From contig DATFGQ010000016.1 of the NCBI GenBank assembly GCA_035249305.1, forward strand, positions 11,027-75,026: 64,000 bases of DNA. Reading direction: 5' to 3'. Origin of the DNA: DASUNP01 sp035249305. Its GTDB lineage: Bacteria; Acidobacteriota; Blastocatellia; UBA7656. Shown here piece by piece: positions 43,665-52,239 of the stretch (positions within the stretch are counted from its first letter, which is position 1; every line of letters starts with the position of its first letter). The notes under the pieces were generated by a model. It was not told where the DNA came from and made no database searches. It was given only the letters and a program-made list of their open reading frames with translations. The position numbers were made by a program, and so were the translations under genes.

Positions 43665-45926
43665 TTAGAAGGCTATATCGCTCCTGGCGGAATTCTTCAG
43701 AGCGATCGCCTGGTTGATGAGCTGGTTCCTCAAGTTCGCGCTTGGCGTGATGAGCGCCACGGCCTCTATGGCCGCCGCCTGGCGCAGCTTCTTCTGAGCG
43801 TCGGGGTGCAGGTGACCGCCATCAAGCACTTCGATGGCGTCATCGAGCTCCGAGACGGCGAGCTTGATCAGTTCCTGCGCCTGCGAGAAGTTGGTCGCGT
43901 TCTTGGCCCTGTTCGCTATTTCGTTAGAGGACCTGATGTTCTCCAGCACGTTGATGAGCCTCAGGAAAGCGGCCACCGCTTCTACTTCGGTCGCCTCCAG
44001 GTGGATTCCGGTCCCGGTCGGGTCGAGGAACTTGATGTTCTGAGCTATGGGCGAGTTGTTGAACGACTCGCTGTTGTAGAACTCCACGGCCCCTTCAATC
44101 GTCGTGATCGAGTTGTCGTGGAAGAAAGGCCCGGTGTCCGCCGCTTCGACAAGCACCGGCGTGTTGAATGTGCGCTTGTTCAGGTCATTGGGCGGGAACG
44201 GGAAGTTTGCGGCCCCGTTGCCGAACCCTATGAACTGGCCGTTGCGGAATACCGGGTCTTTGCCGAAGCCGCCGTCCGGAGGTATCTGCTGCGCCGGGAC
44301 CACAAGCTTCTGCGGGCGGTTAGGCTGATCCTCTATGCCCGTGTCGAAGTTGGAATTCGTCGGCGCGTTGCCCGTGCCCGGATCGTTGTTCTGACCGAAC
44401 AGAGCGCCCTCGACGAAGTCGCCCGCGCCGCCGTTGAAATGACAGAGGATGCATCTGCCGGCCCCCTTCGAAGGGCTGTTGAAGAGCAGAGTGCCGTCAA
44501 GAGGGTTGATGATAGTGCCGGGGTTGTTGAATATCTCCTGCCCCTTGGCCGCCTTTTCATTCTTCAGCTTCAACGCGCCCACGCCGGCAAGCTTCAGGTT
44601 CTGCCTGCGACCCAGTGACTTCTGGAAGGCTTCAAGCGCGTCGAGCTGCGCCACGGTCGGCATAGTGAAATCCACACCGGGGACCCTGTTGAGGGTCTTC
44701 GTGTAGTGCTGGATTATCGCCCCTATCATGAAATCTCTCAAAGTTCCCGTGGCTTGATGGACCGTCCCGTCGGCCAGTGTGAATGCGCCGACCGGAGCGC
44801 CGTCACCGCCCCAACCGACTCTTTCGAAGGGCGGCACAAAAGGCGTGAGTGGAGGGTGCGTCTCGTCGAACTGAGACGGGGCGAGCGTGTCGGGCAGCAT
44901 CGCCAGAGTGTGCGGCACGCTCCGCATCACGAACTTGCTCGACAGGTCCTCGAACCCGTCGACGTTCTCCAGGATCAGGCCGAACTTCCGCATCAGGACT
45001 GGGTTCTCGAAATTCTGGGAGAGCGCCGGGGTGAACTCGGCGACGAACAGCGGATCGGTAGGCGGAAGCGTAGATATGAACTCGGGATCGATCGTCAGGT
45101 TATTCTGCTCGCGGTGGCACGTGCCGCAGGTCCTACCGTTGCCGTTGAACGTGCCGTTGAAAAATTCGTTCCTCCCCTGCGTGATAAGCTGCTCAAGGGC
45201 GGTCGAAGGATGCGGTATCGGCCCGATGTCCGCCTGCGCGGTCGGGCTGATGAAGTCAGCCAGCTTCTCAAAAAATCCTTTATCGTCGGAAGCCTGCGCC
45301 GTGCTGTTGCTGTCGGGAAGCACGCCGAAGCGGCCACGTTTTTCGCTGAGGTAGAGCCTGTGATAAAGCGTGGGCTGTCCCGTCAGGAGCCTCGCTTCGA
45401 CGGGGCTTTTGCCCGCGGGCGTCACGGCTATGAAATCGGGCTCGAAGTCGGCCGACACTTCCTGGCCGAAGCTGGCTTCGAGTTTCGCCGACCCGCCTTT
45501 GTGGCTCAAGCTGCCCACGCGAACTAACGAGTCGCCCTCTTCCGGCAGGATCGAGCCGCCGGACCCTGAGGCGTTGTCTACGAGCCAGAAATCCATCGCT
45601 TCGGTCTTATCGAAGCCCTGGACTTCGACCGACACGGTCTTATCGACTAGATTCAACTTTGCGAGCCCGTAGCCGGCGGCCTGTTTGGACGATGTGACCC
45701 GGCTTGAGCTCAGGGGCAGGACGATGTTGCGCTCGCCGCCCTGCTGTTCGAAATCGGCCGCCCACGCTTTGTAGCCGGCCTCAAGAGTTTCAACGCTGCC
45801 CAGGCCCGTGCTGAGCAAGCTGTCAGGTTCAGGATTGGATGATACTTTGCCCTCAAGAATGAATGCCCCCATTATGCCCAGAAGGAAGGAAGAAAGTATC
45901 ATGAGTTTTATTGTTTTCGGCTTCAT
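43665..45926 (-). CDS. Dihaem cytochrome c peroxidase/MauG-like protein
   Basis: 753 residues. Signal peptide (TIKLMILSSFLLGIMGAFILEG), then about 200 residues of a beta-rich domain (VSVEVQGFDKTEAMDFWLVDN). The dihaem domain follows: first haem CGTCH (Cys267, Cys270, His271) and second CILCH (Cys492, Cys495, His496), with the NTPVLVEAADTGPFFHDNS region between strands. MauG-like proteins use a high-potential and a peroxidatic haem to reduce peroxide or oxidise protein partners. The ATG at 45926 (GGAGAAAC upstream) is preferred to one five codons earlier. No mau gene is nearby. Confidence 0.82.
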   Translation of the reverse strand: MKPKTIKLMILSSFLLGIMGAFILEGKVSSNPEPDSLLSTGLGSVETLEAGYKAWAADFEQQGGERNIVLPLSSSRVTSSKQAAGYGLAKLNLVDKTVSVEVQGFDKTEAMDFWLVDNASGSGGSILPEEGDSLVRVGSLSHKGGSAKLEASFGQEVSADFEPDFIAVTPAGKSPVEARLLTGQPTLYHRLYLSEKRGRFGVLPDSNSTAQASDDKGFFEKLADFISPTAQADIGPIPHPSTALEQLITQGRNEFFNGTFNGNGRTCGTCHREQNNLTIDPEFISTLPPTDPLFVAEFTPALSQNFENPVLMRKFGLILENVDGFEDLSSKFVMRSVPHTLAMLPDTLAPSQFDETHPPLTPFVPPFERVGWGGDGAPVGAFTLADGTVHQATGTLRDFMIGAIIQHYTKTLNRVPGVDFTMPTVAQLDALEAFQKSLGRRQNLKLAGVGALKLKNEKAAKGQEIFNNPGTIINPLDGTLLFNSPSKGAGRCILCHFNGGAGDFVEGALFGQNNDPGTGNAPTNSNFDTGIEDQPNRPQKLVVPAQQIPPDGGFGKDPVFRNGQFIGFGNGAANFPFPPNDLNKRTFNTPVLVEAADTGPFFHDNSITTIEGAVEFYNSESFNNSPIAQNIKFLDPTGTGIHLEATEVEAVAAFLRLINVLENIRSSNEIANRAKNATNFSQAQELIKLAVSELDDAIEVLDGGHLHPDAQKKLRQAAAIEAVALITPSANLRNQLINQAIALKNSARSDIAF

Positions 45927-45981
45927 TTTGTTTCTCCTCAAAGATGATCTTCGCTAGATCGTTTTTCGAATTATCATTGAC

Positions 45982-46674
45982 TCAGTATGAAGCGCCGGCG
46001 CTCTTTAACAGCTCGACCATTTCGGGGCGCCCGCGATTCTCGGCGATCGTCAGGGCAGTTCTCTGGTCTCTGCTCTCCACGTTTACATCCGCGCCGCGCT
46101 CTAACAGGACTTTCGCTGCGTTGGTATGGCCCTTGAAGACGGCTCGCATCAACGCCGTCCACCCGTCTTGATCGACGACGCCCGGATCGGCGCCTTTTTC
46201 TAAGAGTGTTTCTACTATCTCGGCATGATCGGCCCAGGCTGCGAACATCAGGGCCGTCATGCCGTTTGCTGCTTGCGCGTTAAGGTCAGCGCCCCCTGCC
46301 AGCAGGGCGTTAACCGTGTCGGGATTGCCCTTCCAGCAGGCGGTAATCAAAGCGGTGCCGCCGAACCTGTCTCTGCCATTCGGGTCGGCCCCGCGCGCGA
46401 GAAACAGCTTCACGGCCTCCGGCTGGTCGGCCAGCGCGCCGACCGAAAGGGCGGGCTGACCTTCATAGGTCTTTGTATCAACGCTGATCCCGGCGTCTAA
46501 GAAAAGCGCCAGCGCCGTCGTATCGCCTTGCCTGGCGGATTCGAGGAAGGCCGCGTCGGTGAAAGCGACGTTCATCTCGGCGAGCTTGAGCCGGGCAGTC
46601 TCGGCGCTCTTCCCGCAGCCTACACAGGAGAGCGCCAGAACGAATATGAATGGAAGTATGAGTCTGAGCATCAT
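45982..46674 (-). CDS. Ankyrin-repeat lipoprotein-like protein
   Basis: 230 residues. Export signal (MLRLILPFIFVLALSCVGCGKS) with Cys residues that could be lipidated, though the lipobox is imperfect. Then five ankyrin repeats (TALITACWKGNPD, TALMFAAWADHAE, TALMRAVFKGHTN, TALTIAENRGRPE) with the usual DVN-turns. No catalytic site. The gene lies 55 bases upstream of the dihaem peroxidase start on the same strand. Ankyrin partners of catalase or cytochrome peroxidase (AnkB-like) protect against peroxide, which fits this pairing. An upstream ATG exists; AGGTGATT favours the start at 46674. Confidence 0.8.
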   Translation of the reverse strand: MMLRLILPFIFVLALSCVGCGKSAETARLKLAEMNVAFTDAAFLESARQGDTTALALFLDAGISVDTKTYEGQPALSVGALADQPEAVKLFLARGADPNGRDRFGGTALITACWKGNPDTVNALLAGGADLNAQAANGMTALMFAAWADHAEIVETLLEKGADPGVVDQDGWTALMRAVFKGHTNAAKVLLERGADVNVESRDQRTALTIAENRGRPEMVELLKSAGASY

Positions 46675-46907
46675 AATCACCTGGTTATGGTTGGCCAATT
46701 GCCGGAGCCAGCAATTGCAACGGTTCGCCGGCGGACCCGCCGGCAGCGTCGGAAACTAACTACCTCTCATTCTGGTATGCGTCAGGGGCGGGAAAAGTCC
46801 ATCACGGGTGGCGAATTTTTTTTCAGTTTCGCATTCGGGCCGTTTTGATGATCGGCGGCATCTGTGATCTAATTAACCCAAGCTCAGGCGGTCCGTGGCA
46901 GATCACT

Positions 46908-47486
46908 ATGACAACTCCTACAGCGCAAAACGTGACCCAGTTGCTGCTCGCTTGGGAGCAGGGCAATGAAGCGGCCCGCGACGAGCTGATCCCGCTCGTC
47001 TACGACGCGCTGCGTCGCATCGCGCGGTATCACCTGCGCGGCGAGCGGGCCGGCCACACGCTGCAAACGACTGCGCTCATCAACGAGGCGTACCTGAAGC
47101 TGGTCGAGCAGTCCGTCCCGTGGCAGAGCCGCGAGCACTTCTTCGGCATAGCGGCCCGGCTGATGCGCCAGATTCTCGTCGATTACGCGCGCGCGCGGCA
47201 GCGGCTCAAGCGCGGCGGCGACCGGCAGCAGATCACTCTCACGTCCGAGGCGGAGATCATCGACGGGAAGGACGCGGACCTTTTGGCGCTCAACGAGGCG
47301 CTGGAAACCCTGGCCCAGGTCGACCCGCAGAGGAGTCAGATCGTAGAGCTTCGCTTCTTCGGCGGGTTGACGATCGAAGAGACGGCCCACGTCATGGGCA
47401 TTTCGACTCCCAGCGTGGAGCGCGGATGGCGCGCGGCCCGCGCCTGGCTGCAAACAGAGCTTGGCCGCTCGGATTTCAAGAGATGA
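46908..47486 (+). CDS. ECF RNA polymerase sigma factor (TIGR02999 type)
   Basis: 192 residues: region 2 (LIPLVYDALRRIARYHLRGERAGHTLQTTALINEAYLKLVEQ) and region 4 (LAQVDPQRSQIVELRFFGGLTIEETAHVMGISTPSVERGWRAARAWL). The phrase ALINEAYLKL and the ISTPSVERGWR helix-turn-helix are those of the sigma group that travels with Ser/Thr kinases in Acidobacteria and Planctomycetes. The start at 46908 matches the family. Its stop overlaps the next start (ATGA), so sigma and kinase are made together; phosphorylation probably controls the sigma. Confidence 0.93.
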   Translation: MTTPTAQNVTQLLLAWEQGNEAARDELIPLVYDALRRIARYHLRGERAGHTLQTTALINEAYLKLVEQSVPWQSREHFFGIAARLMRQILVDYARARQRLKRGGDRQQITLTSEAEIIDGKDADLLALNEALETLAQVDPQRSQIVELRFFGGLTIEETAHVMGISTPSVERGWRAARAWLQTELGRSDFKR

Positions 47487-50400
47487 ATCCCGAACAGTGG
47501 CGAAAGATCAACGAGCTTTTCGAGGCCGCCCTGGAGCGCCCCGCCGCCGAGCGCGCGCTGTTTCTCGCGAGCGCCTGCGAGGGCGACGACGAGACGCGGC
47601 GGCGCGTTGAAGCGATGCTCGCCGCCGACGCCGAAGACGACCTGATGATGGACCGCCCGGCCTACCAGGCCGCGAGCGCGTTCGGCGCGTCGCTGGCCGG
47701 CGCGGAGGGCGATTCACAGAACTTCAGTGGCGAGATGATAGGGGCCTACCGGCTGATGAGAGAGCTGGCGCACGGCGGGATGGGCACGGTCTATCTCGCT
47801 TACGACACGAGGCTCGGCCGCCAGGCGGCCTTGAAGCTCCTGCCCTCAAGGCTGATAAATAACCCCGAGCGCGTGCGCCGTCTCCAGCGCGAAGCCCGCG
47901 CCGCCACCGCGCTCAACCACCCGAACATAATCACCATCTACGACTTCGGCCAGGAGGACGGGCGCGATTACATAGCGTCGGAATTTGTCGAGGGCTCGAC
48001 GCTGCGCGAGTACGTCGGCAACCCTGCCCTGACGCTCAACCGCATACTCGACGTGACGATTCAAGTGGCGAGCGCGCTGGAAGCCGCGCACGCGGCCGGC
48101 ATAGTCCACCGCGACATCAAGCCCGAAAACATCATGCTCCGCCCAGACGGTTACGTTAAGGTGCTCGACTTCGGGCTGGCCAAGCTGAGCGAGCCGGAAT
48201 CGGGCGGCGACGAAGCCGAGACAGATGCTTCCGAGGTCACCGACTTCGAGACGCGGACGGGGATGGTGCTCGGGACTGTAAATTACATGTCGCCCGAACA
48301 GGTGCGCGGGCATAAGGTCGACGGGCGCAGCGACCTGTTCAGCCTTGGCGTCGTCCTCTACGAGCTGATCACGGGCCACAGGCCGTTCACGGGCAAGACG
48401 TGGCACCACACGATGGTGGCGATCACGGACTCGGAGCCGCCGCCCATCGAGCGCTTCGTTAAAGGCGAGTCGGCCTCCTTGCAGCAGATGCTTTCGCGCG
48501 CGCTGGCCAAGGACCGCGAGGGGCGTTATCAAACTGCGCGCGAGCTGCTGGGGGAACTTGAAAAGCTGCAAGACGAGATGGCAAGCGACACGCGGCTTCA
48601 AAGGGTCGGGCGCGTGCGCAGGCCCGCGCGAATCACCGAGCATACGATGGCCATGGGGGGCGGTCATCCGGCCGCCATCACCGACGAGGGGATCGGCCGT
48701 AACGAGACGGGCGCGGTCTCGCTCGTCACGAGACTGAGCCGGCATAAGCGCGTCGCCGCCATAGCGATCATCGTCGCCGCGGCCGCCACCTACTTTTACT
48801 TCACCCGCGGCTTCGGCCCCGGCTCGGGCGTCTCGTCGCTGACGGGTAGAGACACAATTCTGCTCGCCGACTTCGTCAACATGACGGGCGACGAGGTCTT
48901 TGACGGCACGCTCAAGCAAGGTCTCGCAGTCCAGCTAGCGCAATCGCCCTACCTCAACATCTTCTCTGAAGAGCGCGCACGAGAGACGCTCCGCCTGATG
49001 GAGCGGGGCGTCGACGAGAAGATCACGCGCGAGGTCGGCCGCGAGATATGCCTGCGGCGCGGGATCAAGGCGCTGCTTGTCGGCACGATCGCCAGCCTCG
49101 GGCGCAACTACGTCATCACGCTTGAGGCGGTCAACAGCCAGAGCGGCGAGGCGATCGCGCGCCAGCAGGCCGAAGCCGAAGGCAAAGAGGAGGTGCTCAA
49201 AGCGCTGGGCCGCGCTTCGACAGAGATGCGCCAGCACCTGGGCGAATCGCTGGCCTCGATCGGCCAGTTCAACGTGCCGATCGAGCAGGCGACGACCGCT
49301 TCTCTGGAAGCCTTCAAGAATTATGCGGTCGGGGTCGAGCTGTGGCGCAAGGGTCAGTACGAGCAGTCCGTCCCCATGCTCAAACGCGCGATCGAGCTCG
49401 ATGGCGAGTTCGCGCTGGCTTACGCACAGTTGGGGACTTCTTACCGCGACCTTCGCAACCTGGCGCTCGGCAGGAAGTACCTGGAGCGGGCCTACCAGCT
49501 TCGCGACAGGGTGAGCGAGCGCGAGCGGCTAGGGATCTCCGCGATCTATTACAGACATATCACGGGTGAGCTCGACAAGCGGCTTGAAACGACATCGCTG
49601 TTGACGAAGACCTACCCGCAAGACCCCGGCGTATACCACACTCACGGCAACTCGTTGATCATCGCGGGCGAGTACGAGCAGGCGGCCGAGTCTTACCGCG
49701 CGGCGCTGAGGCTGGACCCCGATTTTGCGCTGTCGCGCGCGAACCTGGCGCTCTCCTTGATCGGGCTGAACCGTTTTGACGAGGCGCAGCAACTCATCGA
49801 CGAAGGTATCGCGCGTCACCTCGACTCCGGCGGCTTTCACAACCGGCTCTACCTGATCGCGTTTCTCAGGGGCGACCAGCAGGCGATCGACCGCCATGTC
49901 GAATGGTTCACGGGCAGGCCGGACGAGTATCAGGTCCGCGAGATGCAGGCGCGGTCATTCGCCTTCGCGGGCCGGCGACGCCAGGCCGTAGAGTTCTTAG
50001 CGCAGGCCGCCGCGCTTGCCGAGGCGCGCGGGCTGCTGGCGGAGAAGGCCAGGATACTGGCTAACGAAGCGAACCTGAACGCGACTTTCGGCATGACGGA
50101 GCTGGCCCACAGGCAGGTCGGGCGAGTCCTTGCGCTGCTTGGAAACAGGAGCATCACACCCGAAGAGTTAATGCCTTCTATCATTCAGCAGTTGGAATCA
50201 CACCCGCTGGCCTGGACGCTGGCCTTATGCGGCGAGGAGAGGCGTGCGCAGTCGCTGGCCGAAGAACTCGCCCGCGACCTCCCCTCCAATACTATGTGCA
50301 ACGCGGTCTGGCTGCCGCTCGTCCGCGCGACTCTCGAACTCAAGCGCGGTCACGGCCCAGATCTTGAAAGGGCCGTCCAACAGTTGCAGTCGGCCAGACA

Positions 50401-50698
50401 GTACGAAGCCGCGTTCTCCTTCCGCCCGACGTGGGTGCGCGCTCAGGCCTACTTGCAAGCCGGCAACGGCCCGCGCGCGGCCGAAGAGTTTCAGAGGATC
50501 ATCAGGCACCGCGGCTGGGATGTGCTGTCGCCGCTCTGGCCGCTGGCGCACCTTGGGCTCGCGCGCGCGGCGGCGCTTCAGGGCGATGTGGCGACGAGCC
50601 GCAAGGCTTACGAAGATTTCTTCCAGTTGTGGAAGGACGCCGACGCCGATCTGCCCGTCCTGATCGAGGCGAAGCGAGAGTATGAAAAAATGAACTGA
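47483..50698 (+). CDS. Ser/Thr protein kinase with TPR extracellular domain
   Basis: 1071 residues. An N-terminal helical part (EQWRKINELFEAALERPAAER, typical of this group) leads to a PknB-type kinase: Gly-loop LAHGGMGTVYLA, ATP-binding Lys118 in ALKLLPS, HRDIKPEN (His209), DFGLAK (Asp229), and GTVNYMSPEQVRG. A span (VAAIAIIVAAAATYFYFTRG, about 425-445) follows. Then comes a beta/alpha domain (TILLADFVNMTGDEVFDGTLKQGLAVQLAQSPYL) and six or more TPRs (e.g. SVPMLKRAIELDGEFALAYAQLG, AAESYRAALRLDPDFALSRAN). It senses something outside and signals to the ECF sigma encoded in overlap upstream. Confidence 0.93.
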   Translation: MNPEQWRKINELFEAALERPAAERALFLASACEGDDETRRRVEAMLAADAEDDLMMDRPAYQAASAFGASLAGAEGDSQNFSGEMIGAYRLMRELAHGGMGTVYLAYDTRLGRQAALKLLPSRLINNPERVRRLQREARAATALNHPNIITIYDFGQEDGRDYIASEFVEGSTLREYVGNPALTLNRILDVTIQVASALEAAHAAGIVHRDIKPENIMLRPDGYVKVLDFGLAKLSEPESGGDEAETDASEVTDFETRTGMVLGTVNYMSPEQVRGHKVDGRSDLFSLGVVLYELITGHRPFTGKTWHHTMVAITDSEPPPIERFVKGESASLQQMLSRALAKDREGRYQTARELLGELEKLQDEMASDTRLQRVGRVRRPARITEHTMAMGGGHPAAITDEGIGRNETGAVSLVTRLSRHKRVAAIAIIVAAAATYFYFTRGFGPGSGVSSLTGRDTILLADFVNMTGDEVFDGTLKQGLAVQLAQSPYLNIFSEERARETLRLMERGVDEKITREVGREICLRRGIKALLVGTIASLGRNYVITLEAVNSQSGEAIARQQAEAEGKEEVLKALGRASTEMRQHLGESLASIGQFNVPIEQATTASLEAFKNYAVGVELWRKGQYEQSVPMLKRAIELDGEFALAYAQLGTSYRDLRNLALGRKYLERAYQLRDRVSERERLGISAIYYRHITGELDKRLETTSLLTKTYPQDPGVYHTHGNSLIIAGEYEQAAESYRAALRLDPDFALSRANLALSLIGLNRFDEAQQLIDEGIARHLDSGGFHNRLYLIAFLRGDQQAIDRHVEWFTGRPDEYQVREMQARSFAFAGRRRQAVEFLAQAAALAEARGLLAEKARILANEANLNATFGMTELAHRQVGRVLALLGNRSITPEELMPSIIQQLESHPLAWTLALCGEERRAQSLAEELARDLPSNTMCNAVWLPLVRATLELKRGHGPDLERAVQQLQSARQYEAAFSFRPTWVRAQAYLQAGNGPRAAEEFQRIIRHRGWDVLSPLWPLAHLGLARAAALQGDVATSRKAYEDFFQLWKDADADLPVLIEAKREYEKMN

Positions 50699-50743
50699 GC
50701 GCGTCCGAATGCCCGCCGGCTGCTCTTGAATCGTTTTTCCCCG

Positions 50744-50758
50744 CTACAACGTGTATAG
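50744..50758 (+). promoter_or_regulatory. Possible BlaI-type operator
   Basis: CTAC-N7-ATAG, close to the dyad in the blaI promoter (CTAC-N7-GTAG), including the following TAA. It lies 100 bases upstream of the PQQ-type dehydrogenase gene. TATAGT inside it may be a -10 box. Confidence 0.3.
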
Positions 50759-50858
50759 TAATTGAAGGAAAAGTCTACTACCGATCAAGTGGCGAGTGAG
50801 CGTTCGCCCTGAGTCGTTTAGAACCTCGGGGTCACATCCATAATCAAAGGAGTTCGAA

Positions 50859-52097
50859 ATGCTCTCATCGCTCATTCGCTTGACGGCAATCACGACTCAA
50901 ATTCTCGCGCTCATCCCCGCGGCTTACGGCCAGGCGACGGGCGCAGCGCCGCCCGACGTAGTCTCGTCGAGCGCAGGCAATATCAAAGTCGAGCGGCTCG
51001 CAACGCTCGAATACCCATGGGGAATGGCCCTGCTGCCCGACGGGCGGCTGCTGGTCACGGAGAAGCCGGGGCGATTGCGCATCTTCGCGAACGGCAAATT
51101 GTCCGAGCCGGTTCAAGGAGTGCCGAAGGTGGTCTACCGCAACGCGCGCGGCGAGCAGGGAGGTCTGCTCGATGTCGAGGTCGATCAGAATTTCGCGCGC
51201 AACCAGCTCGTCTACATCTCTTACGTAGAGGCGGCCGAGCCACAGCCGCAGGGCGCGGCCGAGACGGGCGACGAGCGGTTCGGCGGCTTCCTCGACATGA
51301 CGGATAACATAGTGAGGGGCGGCGTAGTCGCGCGCGGCCGTCTCGACGGCAACCAGTTGCGCGACGTACAGGTCATCTGGCGTCAGGAGCCGAAGACCGT
51401 GGGGCGAGGCCATTTCGGGAACCGCCTGATCTTCGCGCCGGACGGGAAACTTTTCATCACCTCGGGCGAGCGCATGCGTTTCGACCCGGCGCAGAGCCTG
51501 GCGTCGAACCTCGGAAAGGTCGTGCGAATAAACCCGGATGGGACGATACCGAACGACAACCCTATGGCGGGCAAGGAGGGCGCGCGCGGAGATATATGGA
51601 GCTACGGCCATCGCAACATGCTATCGGCGGTGATCGATGCTTCGGGCCGGTTATGGGTGTTAGAGATGGGGCCGCTCGGGGGCGACGAGCTAAACCTCGT
51701 CGAGCCGGGTAAGAATTACGGCTGGCCCGTCGTAAGCAACGGCGACAACTACGGCGGCCAGGGGATCCCGGATCACGCGACGCGCAGGGAGTTCCAGGGG
51801 CCGGTTCGCTCCTGGACGCCGGTCATCTCGCCTTCGGGCGCGGTCTTCTACAACGGATCTCTCTTTCAGGGGTGGCGCGGGAGCGTGATAGTCGGCGGGT
51901 TGTCATCGCAGGCGCTCATCCGTCTTGCTATCGAAGGCCGGCAAGTCGCTATCGAAGAGCGGGTCGACATGAAGAGGCGCATACGCGATATTATTCAGAC
52001 GCCCGACGGAGCGCTGCTGGTAATAGTCGACGACAAAAGCGGTGACCTGCTGCGCCTGACGCCGGCGGGGGTTCGTCCTGAACAGTCCGTGCGGTGA
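50859..52097 (+). CDS. PQQ-dependent aldose sugar dehydrogenase-like protein
   Basis: 412 residues. Signal peptide (SSLIRLTAITTQILALIPAAYG) then a six-bladed beta propeller of the soluble glucose dehydrogenase family: LEYPWGMALLPDGRLLVTEKPGRLRI, GEQGGLLDVEVDQNF, HFGNRLIFAPDGKLFITSGER, YGHRNMLSAVIDASGRLWVLEMGPLGGDE, and NYGWPVVSNGDNY. These are the PQQ- and calcium-binding strands of E. coli YliI/Asd. It should oxidise aldoses in the periplasm. No PQQ synthesis gene is in the window. RBS AAAGGAGTTCGAA. Confidence 0.88.
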   Translation: MLSSLIRLTAITTQILALIPAAYGQATGAAPPDVVSSSAGNIKVERLATLEYPWGMALLPDGRLLVTEKPGRLRIFANGKLSEPVQGVPKVVYRNARGEQGGLLDVEVDQNFARNQLVYISYVEAAEPQPQGAAETGDERFGGFLDMTDNIVRGGVVARGRLDGNQLRDVQVIWRQEPKTVGRGHFGNRLIFAPDGKLFITSGERMRFDPAQSLASNLGKVVRINPDGTIPNDNPMAGKEGARGDIWSYGHRNMLSAVIDASGRLWVLEMGPLGGDELNLVEPGKNYGWPVVSNGDNYGGQGIPDHATRREFQGPVRSWTPVISPSGAVFYNGSLFQGWRGSVIVGGLSSQALIRLAIEGRQVAIEERVDMKRRIRDIIQTPDGALLVIVDDKSGDLLRLTPAGVRPEQSVR

Positions 52098-52119
52098 TGG
52101 CAAAATAGCAGGCCGGAAT

Positions 52120-52146
52120 GGGGCCGCGCGGTTGCGGCCCCTTTTT
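52120..52146 (+). terminator. Intrinsic terminator
   Basis: GGGGCCGC, loop GCGGTT, GCGGCCCC, followed by TTTTT (52142-52146), 22 bases after the dehydrogenase stop. This is a textbook rho-independent terminator. Confidence 0.85.
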
Positions 52147-52239
52147 GACAGGTCTACAATTCTACTATGGACCGCTTAACTTGATTGAAACTTGGCTTGA
52201 AAGAACCTCCCCCTCCCCCCAGAGATTGAAGCAGCATTT

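Noticed and set aside
47846..48919. 357-residue minus-strand frame inside the kinase gene
   Set aside because: It is antisense to well-supported kinase motifs.
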